This document shows positions 1 through 5,403 of a stretch of DNA of 6,236 nt, one piece after another; position 1 is the first letter of the stretch, and the number at the start of each line of letters is the position of its first letter. Position numbers and translations under genes: made by a program. The DNA is from Sandaracinaceae bacterium (GTDB lineage: Bacteria; Myxococcota_A; Polyangia; Polyangiales; Houyiibacteriaceae): contig JAAZAH010000238.1 in the NCBI GenBank assembly GCA_012514415.1, positions 1 through 6,236 on the forward strand, given 5' to 3'. Under the pieces are notes generated by a model that was not told where the DNA came from, made no database searches, and worked only from the letters and a program-made list of their open reading frames with translations.

Positions 1-44
1 CACCCCTTCGCGTTATTGAACCATTTGACAGTCCCTGTCTCCAT
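1..44 (-). CDS. Cold-shock protein (CspA family), 5' end only
   Basis: Reading the minus strand from ATG at 44-42 gives METGTVKWFNNAKG before the window ends. This is the diagnostic N-terminus of a bacterial cold-shock domain protein, including the KWFN segment that begins the first RNA-binding face of the beta barrel. Family members are about 65-75 residues, so roughly four fifths of the gene lies outside. Such proteins bind single-stranded RNA/DNA and melt RNA secondary structure in the cytoplasm, either on cold shock or constitutively. The start is well supported by GGGAGG at 56-51 on the minus strand, with GGAGG ending 6 nt before the ATG. A promoter at 127-154 gives the gene its own transcript, separate from the upstream pdxH. 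The numbered paralogue (cspA, cspB and so on) cannot be decided. Confidence 0.9.
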   Translation of the reverse strand, partial: METGTVKWFNNAKG

Positions 45-120
45 CTCTGTCCTCCCGACTGTTCTCACGTAGAAGCCCCCCGATCGCAGATATGCGAAGG
101 GACAAACGATGGCCTCCAAG
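45..120 (-). promoter_or_regulatory. 5' leader of the cold-shock mRNA with small hairpin and RBS
   Basis: This is the predicted untranslated leader between the presumed start site near 120 and the ATG at 44. It contains a perfect 5-bp stem with a 4-nt loop, TCGCA-TATC-TGCGA (97-84 on the minus strand), and ends in the strong Shine-Dalgarno GGGAGG (56-51). Known cspA-type mRNAs carry structured leaders that alter translation with temperature. This one is shorter than the E. coli cspA leader, and a thermosensor role here is only an analogy. Confidence 0.35.
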
Positions 121-126
121 CCCAAT

Positions 127-154
127 ACGATAGAATAGGTGGCGCGGGCGTCAA
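127..154 (-). promoter_or_regulatory. Sigma70-type promoter of the cold-shock gene
   Basis: On the minus strand TTGACG (154-149) matches the -35 consensus in five of six positions. After a 16-bp spacer comes TATCGT (132-127), matching the -10 TATAAT in four of six. Transcription would start near 120 and give a leader of about 75 nt before the cold-shock ATG. It is the best-looking promoter in the window and sits in the only appreciable intergenic gap. Inferred from sequence only. Confidence 0.6.
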
Positions 155-164
155 GCCCCCTTTA

Positions 165-179
165 GCGAAATCCTTTCGC
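165..179. repeat. Inverted repeat GCGAAA-TCC-TTTCGC upstream of the csp promoter
   Basis: A perfect 6-bp inverted repeat with a 3-bp centre lies about ten bases upstream of the -35 element of the cold-shock promoter, centred near -52 relative to the predicted start. Its position suits an activator or repressor operator. As RNA it could also form a small hairpin at the end of the pdxH transcript, but no T-run follows it on either strand, so an intrinsic terminator is unlikely. Confidence 0.35.
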
Positions 180-209
180 CCCCCTCGAAAGCACGTGAAA
201 AAGCGCCTG

Positions 210-238
210 AAAAGCCGCTGAGCTCAAAGGAAACGGCT
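210..238 (-). terminator. Weak candidate terminator after pdxH
   Basis: On the minus strand, 41 nt past the pdxH stop, AGCCG (238-234) can pair with CGGCT (217-213), and TTT follows directly. The stem is only 5 bp, the loop is 16 nt and the U-tract is very short, so this is a marginal intrinsic terminator. It is listed because it is the only arrangement of this type between pdxH and the cold-shock promoter. The rest of 155-278 holds no gene I can support. Confidence 0.2.
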
Positions 239-278
239 GGGTGCGCCGGATCTTTTGCCCTTAGGGCATCCGCGCGGC

Positions 279-869
279 CTAGGGGGCCAAGCGACGGCAA
301 CGGTATCCATCGCCTTCGCGCGTATAGAGAAAGCGATCGTGCAGGCGATTGTCGCCATCGAACCAGAACTCGATCGTCTCCGGGATGAGCAGGTAGCCAC
401 CCCAGAAATCCGGTCGGGGGATGTCTTCAACACCTTCGAAACGGCGCTCCACCTCCTCGACCAACGCGATCAACTCCTCGCGGCTTGCGATCTCATGACT
501 CTGAGGGGAGGCCCACGCGCCGATCTTCGAGCCTCTCGGGCGCGCGGCGAAATACGCATCGGATTCTTCCGCCGACAGCCGCTCCACCCTCCCCTCGACG
601 CGCACCTGCTCGCCAAGATTTTCCCAATGAAAGGCGAGGCTCGCGCGGGGATTTTCGTCGAGGAAGCGGGCTTTTCGGCTCGTATAATTCGTGAAGATGC
701 GGAAACCGCGCTCATCCACCCATTTGACGAGGACGTAGCGAACGCTTGGAACCCCACCGAGGCTCGACGTCGCGAGCGCGGCGCGCGAGGGCTCAAAGCT
801 CGCGCCAATTTTGGCGCGTTCGTAGTCTTCGAGAAAACGCGCGATCGGATCGTCTTGTTTCAACTGCAT
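279..869 (-). CDS. pdxH: Pyridoxamine/pyridoxine 5'-phosphate oxidase
   Basis: This FMN-dependent cytoplasmic enzyme oxidises pyridoxamine 5'-phosphate or pyridoxine 5'-phosphate to pyridoxal 5'-phosphate (PLP), the last step of the DXP-dependent route and of B6 salvage. The 196-residue product shows the split-barrel FMN fold with RYVLVK (44-49) and TNYTSRKA (60-67), which bind FMN phosphate. Substrate-phosphate residues are Y106, R110 and S114 in YFAARPRGS. The C-terminal dimerisation domain carries WGGY (156-159), EFW (167-169) and RLHDR (175-179), in which R175 and H177 correspond to the catalytic-site Arg and His, and it ends in the usual RLAP. It is shorter than the roughly 218-residue E. 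coli enzyme because the flexible N-terminal extension is missing. The Gln that usually follows EFW is replaced by Phe170. The ATG at 869 is the natural start, although only a weak purine stretch (GCGAAAG) precedes it. It is divergent from the TPR gene at 898. Confidence 0.96.
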   Translation of the reverse strand: MQLKQDDPIARFLEDYERAKIGASFEPSRAALATSSLGGVPSVRYVLVKWVDERGFRIFTNYTSRKARFLDENPRASLAFHWENLGEQVRVEGRVERLSAEESDAYFAARPRGSKIGAWASPQSHEIASREELIALVEEVERRFEGVEDIPRPDFWGGYLLIPETIEFWFDGDNRLHDRFLYTREGDGYRCRRLAP

Positions 870-897
870 CTTTCGCGTGTTAGTTTATCCCCGATCG

Positions 898-3168
898 ATG
901 GATGAGACGACCCGAAAGCTTATCGACGCGCTCCGCAGTGATCCTTCGAATGTCGCGCATTACCAAGCCCTGAAGGCCCATTACCTCAGCCTTGGAGACG
1001 TCGCCTCGGCGGCCAACCTCATCGAGGGCTGGGCAGCGCGTGAAAGTGATCCGATGCGCGCCTCTTCCGCCTATCTCGAGGCCGCACGCCTCGTGATGAG
1101 CCTCCCCAACGAAGAGGAGCGCCTCCTTTCGTTGCTCGAGCTCGCGCTGACTCTGAATCCTCTGGCCGAAGACGCCCGCGGCTTCCTCGAGAACTATTAT
1201 CTCGTACGGAACGATGTGGATGGTTTGGTCGACAGCCTTGAGCGACAGCGCGATCACCTCGCACGCATCGACACCGATCCCCGTGTCCTCGCCGAACTCG
1301 AGTATCGCCTCGGCGAGCTCCTCGGCGAGCGGCTCGGGCGTAAGGACGACGCGCTCCAGCGCTATCGCGCCGCCGCCGAGATCGATCCTTCGCATGTGCA
1401 GGCGCTTTACGCGGCGCGCATGGAGCTGCTTCGGCGAGGCGAGATCCAGAGCGCCATCGCGCTTCTTGAGCAAGAGGCCAGCGCCGAGACCGATCCAGAC
1501 CGGAAGCTCGCCCTCCTTCTCGAGCTCGAGCAACGCGCGCTTCATGAGCTCCACGATCCGGCGCTCGCCATCCAAGCCGGCGAAAAGGCGATCGCCATCG
1601 CCCCGCACGATCTCGAGCTTCGGCATCGCCTCACGTCGATGCTCCTCGAGCGGATCGAACGTGGTGAGGCGAGCGCTCGAGACGAGGCCGTCGCGGTGCA
1701 GCTGATGCTCGAGCTCGCGGCGGCAAGCCCGAGCGATGCCGCGATCGTCTATGCACGCAACGCGCTCCGCATCGATCCCGGCTCGGTCGAAGCGCTCGGT
1801 ATCTTTGAGGACGCCGCTCGCGATGAAAGCGCACGCAAAGAGCTGCTCGAGCATTATTCGCGCTTTCTTGAGATCGCGCCCGACGAAGGACTCTCGAACA
1901 CGCGCCGAAAGCGTTACGCGGAGCTTCTCCTTGCGAGCGGCGCACCCGAGGCCGCAGCCGAAGCACTCCAGCCGCTCATCGAGGCGGGCGACGCCGAAGC
2001 GAGCCTCAAGCTCGTCGCCATCACCGACGCGCACCCCGGGCTCCGCCCGCCCATGCTCCCCCGCGCCCTCGCGCTCCTCACCGAGGGATACCTCGAAGGC
2101 GGTCGACCCGATGCTGCGGCCATCGCGCTCGAGCGGCTCTTCCTCGTCGAAAAGGATCTCGACGAACGGATCGCGATCGCCGAGCGCCTCTCGAAGCTCG
2201 CGACCGAGACTCTCCACGATCGCGAGCTCGCCCTTCGCGTGCTCCGCGCTTGGACAGCGCTCGATCCGACCGATCTCACTCCGCAGATTCGCCTCGTGCC
2301 ACTTCTCCGTGAAGAAGGCCTCACGGATGAGCTCCTCGACATCCTTGATACGCTCTCGCTCGATCCGATGGATGGAGGGCAGTACGCGCTCGAAGCTGCG
2401 CGGCTTCTTTTTGAGAGCGGGGACGCGAAGGCGTCGCTGTTTAGGCTCCGCGATCGCGCGTCATTCGATGAGCGCTGCCGGGATGCGATGCTTGAGATTG
2501 CGCGCTCGTCGGGGCTCGAGGCGCTCCTCCCCGACGAGTTTCGCGAGGAAGCGCCGAGCGCCAGCGGTGTGCCGCACTCACCCCTCGACGGGTTGAGCGA
2601 GCTCATCGAAGACGAGGCCGAGCTCATCGACGAAGAGGATGCGCACTTCGAAGACGAGGCCGAGCTCATCGACGAAGGGGATGCGCACTTCGAAGACGCA
2701 GCCGAGCTCATCGAGGACGCAGCCGAGCTCATCGACGAAGACGAAGCCACCGTCATCGATCACGCTGTCCGCTCCCTCGGGGGAGACGAAGCGTCTCATC
2801 AAGGAAGCGTCGAGCCTCCCCAAGCCGAGCCAAGCGCGTTTGATGCCGCTCGTCTTGGCACCGCGGACGGCGGCAACGCTCGTACAAGCGGGACGGCGCT
2901 CCTCGCCGATGCGATCGCCCGTACCGCAGGTGAATATGGCGATGAGGCCGGCGTCTCTCCCGCCGAAGAGACGGATCACACCGAGGGGGACGAGCCGCTC
3001 CTCCTCGAAGAGGAAGATTTCGAGCTCATCGAGGCCGAGGGCGCGCTCGACGCTACCGACGAGGACGAGGATGCGCTCACCATCCTCGACGATGACGATC
3101 TCGAGCTCATCGAGGAGGATGAAGTGGGCGCGCCCCAAGACGCCCCACGGCTCATCGAAGAGCGCTGA
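898..3168 (+). CDS. Large cytoplasmic TPR-type protein with acidic heptad tail
   Basis: The 756-residue product has no signal peptide or membrane segment. Residues 1 to about 545 are helical hairpin repeats of TPR/HAT type; units such as GRKDDALQRYRAAAEIDP and DPALAIQAGEKAIAIAPHD show the alternating small/large pattern and terminal Pro. Such solenoids are protein-interaction scaffolds, and long ones are plentiful in Myxococcota. From about residue 550 the chain becomes strongly acidic and low-complexity. It includes eight consecutive heptads (568-623) built on ELI(D/E), and the motif recurs as ELIE at 709 and 736 and as LIEE near the C-terminus. The function is not recognisable. The ATG at 898 is preferred because it begins directly with the first helix. 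An in-frame GTG at 877 would add seven residues (MLVYPRS), and neither start has a Shine-Dalgarno sequence. The TGA directly abuts the stop of the convergent MerR-TPR gene. Confidence 0.85.
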   Translation: MDETTRKLIDALRSDPSNVAHYQALKAHYLSLGDVASAANLIEGWAARESDPMRASSAYLEAARLVMSLPNEEERLLSLLELALTLNPLAEDARGFLENYYLVRNDVDGLVDSLERQRDHLARIDTDPRVLAELEYRLGELLGERLGRKDDALQRYRAAAEIDPSHVQALYAARMELLRRGEIQSAIALLEQEASAETDPDRKLALLLELEQRALHELHDPALAIQAGEKAIAIAPHDLELRHRLTSMLLERIERGEASARDEAVAVQLMLELAAASPSDAAIVYARNALRIDPGSVEALGIFEDAARDESARKELLEHYSRFLEIAPDEGLSNTRRKRYAELLLASGAPEAAAEALQPLIEAGDAEASLKLVAITDAHPGLRPPMLPRALALLTEGYLEGGRPDAAAIALERLFLVEKDLDERIAIAERLSKLATETLHDRELALRVLRAWTALDPTDLTPQIRLVPLLREEGLTDELLDILDTLSLDPMDGGQYALEAARLLFESGDAKASLFRLRDRASFDERCRDAMLEIARSSGLEALLPDEFREEAPSASGVPHSPLDGLSELIEDEAELIDEEDAHFEDEAELIDEGDAHFEDAAELIEDAAELIDEDEATVIDHAVRSLGGDEASHQGSVEPPQAEPSAFDAARLGTADGGNARTSGTALLADAIARTAGEYGDEAGVSPAEETDHTEGDEPLLLEEEDFELIEAEGALDATDEDEDALTILDDDDLELIEEDEVGAPQDAPRLIEER
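2599..2766 (+). repeat. Tandem 21/42-bp repeat encoding eight acidic heptads
   Basis: Two 42-bp units (2611-2652 and 2653-2694) differ at a single base (gag/ggg, Glu/Gly). They are followed by two 21-bp units (2695-2715 and 2716-2736) differing in the last base. The protein phase is a strict 7-residue period: ELIEDEA, ELIDEED, AHFEDEA, ELIDEGD, AHFEDAA, ELIEDAA, ELIDEDE, ATVIDHA. Near identity at DNA level, including third codon positions, points to recent duplication by slippage or unequal recombination rather than only amino-acid selection. It is entirely in frame, so copy-number change would lengthen or shorten the acidic tail by 7 or 14 residues. Confidence 0.85.
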
Positions 3169-3173
3169 TCAGC
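3164..3173. other. 10-bp palindrome made of two abutting convergent stop codons
   Basis: The TGA of the plus-strand TPR gene (3166-3168) and the TGA of the minus-strand MerR-TPR gene (TCA at 3169-3171) touch and form GCTGATCAGC. No bases are left between the genes and no T-run follows on either side, so I see no intrinsic terminator. Transcripts from both sides probably run into each other's 3' ends unless another mechanism stops them. Confidence 0.7.
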
Positions 3174-4197
3174 TGCCGGCTGCGCCGAGGTGCCGGCGGG
3201 CAATCTCGGCCCACGCTCCCGTCGGCTCGAGGCTCAGGTATTCATGCCAATGCGCTCGCGCATCTTCGATTCGCCCAAGCTCTTCATAAGCGAGCGCGAG
3301 ATTAAAGTGGGCGTCCGAGAAGCCAGGATCGGAAGCGAGTGCCTGCCGAAAGAGATCGACCGCACTTTCCGGATCGCCGTGTTCGAGCGCTAAAAACCCG
3401 AGATTATAAAACGCCTCGGGCTGTTCGGAGTCAATGCTCAGCGCGCGCTCGTACTCGCGTCGCGCGGCATCGATATTTCCGCGTCGGTATTCCAGGTTTC
3501 CGAGGTTGGTGTAGGCATTGGCAAGGGACGGATCGAGCTCGATCGCTTTTCGATACGCCGCTTCGGCGCGATCGAAGCTCGCCTCGTCCTCATCGAGTCG
3601 GCAGCCCTCAAGATAATATTCATAGGCCGAGGCGCGATCGGCCGGAAAGGGAGCATCGCGGAGCCGTTTTACGACCTCGTCGGCGATCCCACTCACCTCG
3701 AAGTCAAGATGGAGCTGGCCCGTCAGAGGCTCGTATTTTGAGCCGCGATCGCGGATGAGGACGCTCGGTCCATCCGCGATGATGCGGAGCTCATTCAGAG
3801 GCCGGATCACCTTCGGGAGAGTCGTCCGCAACACCTCGAGCGAGCGCTTGACTTGGGAGAGGCGCGCACCGGCGTCAATGAGTCCCTTCGCCGTGCGAAT
3901 GCCCACGAGATCTTGGAAATTGTAGTAACGACGCGCACCCCGGATCACCGAGGGCGAGATGAATCCTGCGCGATCCCAATATCGGAGGCGCCCAATCGAG
4001 ATATCGAAAAGTCGGGAGACCTCACTCATCGTATAAAGCGAGGCGATGGGATCGCCGCTCGACGGCGGAGGCGCCTCATCGTCAAGCGTCTCGATGGGGT
4101 CGTCTCGCAGCAGCTGTTCCGACTCACGAGGAGGGTCGATCTTCGACGCGCCATCCCCGAAGCGAATATGGATCACATTATCGTTCTCTTCGTTCAC
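3169..4197 (-). CDS. MerR-family DNA-binding domain fused to TPR repeats
   Basis: The product is a 342-residue predicted cytoplasmic regulator. After an acidic, probably disordered N-terminus (1-52), residues 54 to about 125 form a MerR winged helix-turn-helix: YTMSEVSRLFDIS begins the recognition HTH, followed by LRYWDRAGFISPS and RRYYNFQDLVGIR. A short linker domain (about 133-166) contains the segment EPLTGQLHLDF. Residues from about 206 to the end carry three to four TPRs (AEAAYRKAIELDPSLANAY, AFYNLGFLALEHGD, AHFNLALAYEELG). No metal-binding Cys typical of classical MerR sensors is present, so the effector is more likely a protein bound by the TPRs. I have seen this architecture in Myxococcota-type genomes, but the target is unknown to me. 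The GTG start at 4197 lies inside GTGA, overlapping the upstream stop, which indicates translational coupling. Confidence 0.9.
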   Translation of the reverse strand: MNEENDNVIHIRFGDGASKIDPPRESEQLLRDDPIETLDDEAPPPSSGDPIASLYTMSEVSRLFDISIGRLRYWDRAGFISPSVIRGARRYYNFQDLVGIRTAKGLIDAGARLSQVKRSLEVLRTTLPKVIRPLNELRIIADGPSVLIRDRGSKYEPLTGQLHLDFEVSGIADEVVKRLRDAPFPADRASAYEYYLEGCRLDEDEASFDRAEAAYRKAIELDPSLANAYTNLGNLEYRRGNIDAARREYERALSIDSEQPEAFYNLGFLALEHGDPESAVDLFRQALASDPGFSDAHFNLALAYEELGRIEDARAHWHEYLSLEPTGAWAEIARRHLGAAGS

Positions 4198-4700
4198 CGA
4201 TGCCTCGTCGCGGAGTAGGATAAGCCAAAGGGCACCTCGACGTCGACGTCGATATGCAGCTCATCAGAAGAGGCGGCGATCTTCGTCTCAACCATCGCGG
4301 TACCTGTCTCCCGCCCGGGTAGCCGACGCTGGACCTCCGCGCAAGCCAGACGCATTGCCCGCAGCCGAATGCGCATCGATCCCTCGCAGCATTGGACGAA
4401 TTGGGCGCGAATGGACGCATCGTCGAGACCGCGAAGGGAGGCATCGAGCGCCTCGAAGGGAACCGAAATCATCACGCTTCCATAAAAGCGCGCCTCTTCA
4501 CTGGTCTCATCGAGCGAGCCCTCGACGAGGATTTCAGCGCTCTCGAAGAGAGCTTCCTCGGCATGGCGGGAGATGGCGCGCCGTTCCGGGCTCGAAAAAG
4601 GTGACGCCCGACGGGCCTTGGCCGGGCCCCGAAGGAGCTCATCGCGTCTGTCGGAAATCATGGCCGAACGATCGTAGCCGGGGAGCCAGTTCGATCTCAA
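4194..4700 (-). CDS. Uncharacterised 168-residue protein, operon partner of MerR-TPR
   Basis: I do not recognise a characterised family. The product is 168 residues with no signal peptide or membrane helix. The N-terminal part (15-50) is basic and probably partly disordered. Residues 55-85 look like beta-strands (AEILVEGSL, FYGSVMISVPF). Residues 90-127 are predicted helical and Arg-rich (MRIRLRAMRLACAEVQRR) with Cys104, Cys105 and Cys120. Residues 133-160 form an apparent beta hairpin ending HIDVDVEVPF. The TTG start at 4700 is chosen because GAGGA (4712-4708) lies 7 nt upstream and an in-frame TAG lies a little further upstream. An internal ATG at residue 14 (4661) lacks a ribosome site. 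It is the first gene of a two-gene operon with the MerR-TPR regulator (4-nt overlap), so a role tied to that regulator is a reasonable guess. Confidence 0.82.
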   Translation of the reverse strand: MRSNWLPGYDRSAMISDRRDELLRGPAKARRASPFSSPERRAISRHAEEALFESAEILVEGSLDETSEEARFYGSVMISVPFEALDASLRGLDDASIRAQFVQCCEGSMRIRLRAMRLACAEVQRRLPGRETGTAMVETKIAASSDELHIDVDVEVPFGLSYSATRHR

Positions 4701-4737
4701 ATTCGCGTCCTCGCCTTTGGCGCGCTAGATCCTATCC
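4701..4737. promoter_or_regulatory. Divergent promoter region between the operon and phosphoesterase
   Basis: Only 37 bp separate the TTG start of the minus-strand operon and the GTG start of the phosphoesterase. On the minus strand a TAGGAT hexamer (4734-4729) is a plausible -10, followed by the Shine-Dalgarno GAGGA (4712-4708); no good -35 is visible. In the plus direction there is no clear -10/-35 pair and no Shine-Dalgarno sequence before 4738, so that gene may be translated from a leaderless or very short-leader mRNA. The core promoters must reach into the coding regions. Confidence 0.3.
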
Positions 4738-5403
4738 GTGCACGAATTGAAGAAGCTGCCTCCTGCATCCAGTCCCATCGCCTTCCTCTCGGATATCGAG
4801 GGGAATCTGCGCGCGCTCGAGGCTGTCCTCAAAGAGATCGAGCGCTATCACGTCGAGCAGATCTATGTCGCCGGCGATCTCGTCTTTGGTGGCGACGATC
4901 CGCTCGGGGTTTTTCAGCGACTCCTCTCATTAAAGGCCATTTGCACCAAAGGCCTTACGGATCACGCGCTCGTCACCATCGATCCCGAAAGTCTTCAGCC
5001 ATCAAATGATGAGGAGGCCGCGCGGGCCCGCCTTTTCGTCGAGACGCGGCGTAAGCTCGGCGATCTAAACCTTGAGCGCATCCGGCGCCTCCCTTTCAGC
5101 TTCCGCATTCCGATGATTGACGGACGCGAGATCCTCATGGTGCATGGAACGCCCAACGATCCTCACGATGAGCTGAGTCACGATCTAAGCGATGAGGAGC
5201 TCGTCGAAAAGATCGGCGACGATGTGGCCGACATCATCATCTGCGGCGCGACGCATACGCCCTTTCAGGCGAGCCTCGGCGAGCAGACCGTCGTCAATGT
5301 CGGCTCGGTTGGCGCGGCTCCCGGTGGCGCCGTCGCGCACTATACCATCCTCACGCCGAAGATGAGCGGGACCGAGATCCTTCAATCGTTCATCGAGTAT
5401 TAG
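4738..5403 (+). CDS. YfcE-like calcineurin-type phosphoesterase with altered metal site
   Basis: The 221-residue product has the order of motifs of the small Metallophos_2/YfcE group, cytoplasmic phosphodiesterases or phosphatases with a dinuclear metal centre. The motifs are SDIEGNLRALEAVL (18-31), VAGDLVFGGDDP (44-55), KGLTDHAL (71-78), LMVHGTP (133-139) and CGATHTPF (169-176), then NVGSVG (187-192). The family consensus is DxH, GD, GNHD, VHG and GHTH. Here His of DxH is Glu21, Asn of GNHD is Leu73, and the first His of GHTH is Ala171. Asp19, Asp47, His136 and His173 remain. One metal position therefore looks largely intact, while the second keeps only its bridging Asp and one His. Activity may be mononuclear, altered or absent. 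The start is GTG at 4738 (a TTG at 4747 is possible) without a Shine-Dalgarno sequence; an in-frame TAG at 4726 bars extension. The substrate is unknown. Confidence 0.88.
   Translation: MHELKKLPPASSPIAFLSDIEGNLRALEAVLKEIERYHVEQIYVAGDLVFGGDDPLGVFQRLLSLKAICTKGLTDHALVTIDPESLQPSNDEEAARARLFVETRRKLGDLNLERIRRLPFSFRIPMIDGREILMVHGTPNDPHDELSHDLSDEELVEKIGDDVADIIICGATHTPFQASLGEQTVVNVGSVGAAPGGAVAHYTILTPKMSGTEILQSFIEY

Noticed and set aside
25..30. TTGACA, a perfect -35 hexamer on the plus strand
   Set aside because: It is the complement of the cold-shock codons for GTVK. There is no -10 at a proper distance and no gene to the right in that direction.
252..268. TGCCCTTAGGGCA hairpin downstream of pdxH
   Set aside because: A 5-bp stem without a T-tract on the 3' side in either direction (TCCGCG on plus, AAAAGATC on minus), so not called as a terminator.
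255..905. 216-codon plus-strand frame opposite pdxH
   Set aside because: pdxH on the minus strand has all family motifs; this is its shadow.
880..2217. 445-codon open frame on the minus strand opposite the TPR gene
   Set aside because: It is the antisense shadow of a GC-rich gene with regular codon pattern. The plus frame has TPR periodicity, while the antisense product has no recognisable motif and would contradict the coding gene.
2611..2736. Possible CRISPR or mobile repeat
   Set aside because: The repeats are directly adjacent without spacers, in frame and inside a coding sequence. They are a protein-coding tandem repeat.
2578..3138. 186-codon minus-strand frame opposite the acidic tail
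   Set aside because: It mirrors the repeated GAGCTCATCGA codons of the tail, giving repetitive FVDELG-type peptides. It has no ribosome site or family resemblance.
3175..3197. GCCGGC...GCCGGC hairpin just after the TPR stop
   Set aside because: It lies within the MerR-TPR coding region, the stem is self-palindromic with an 11-nt loop, and no T-run follows, so it is not a convincing terminator.
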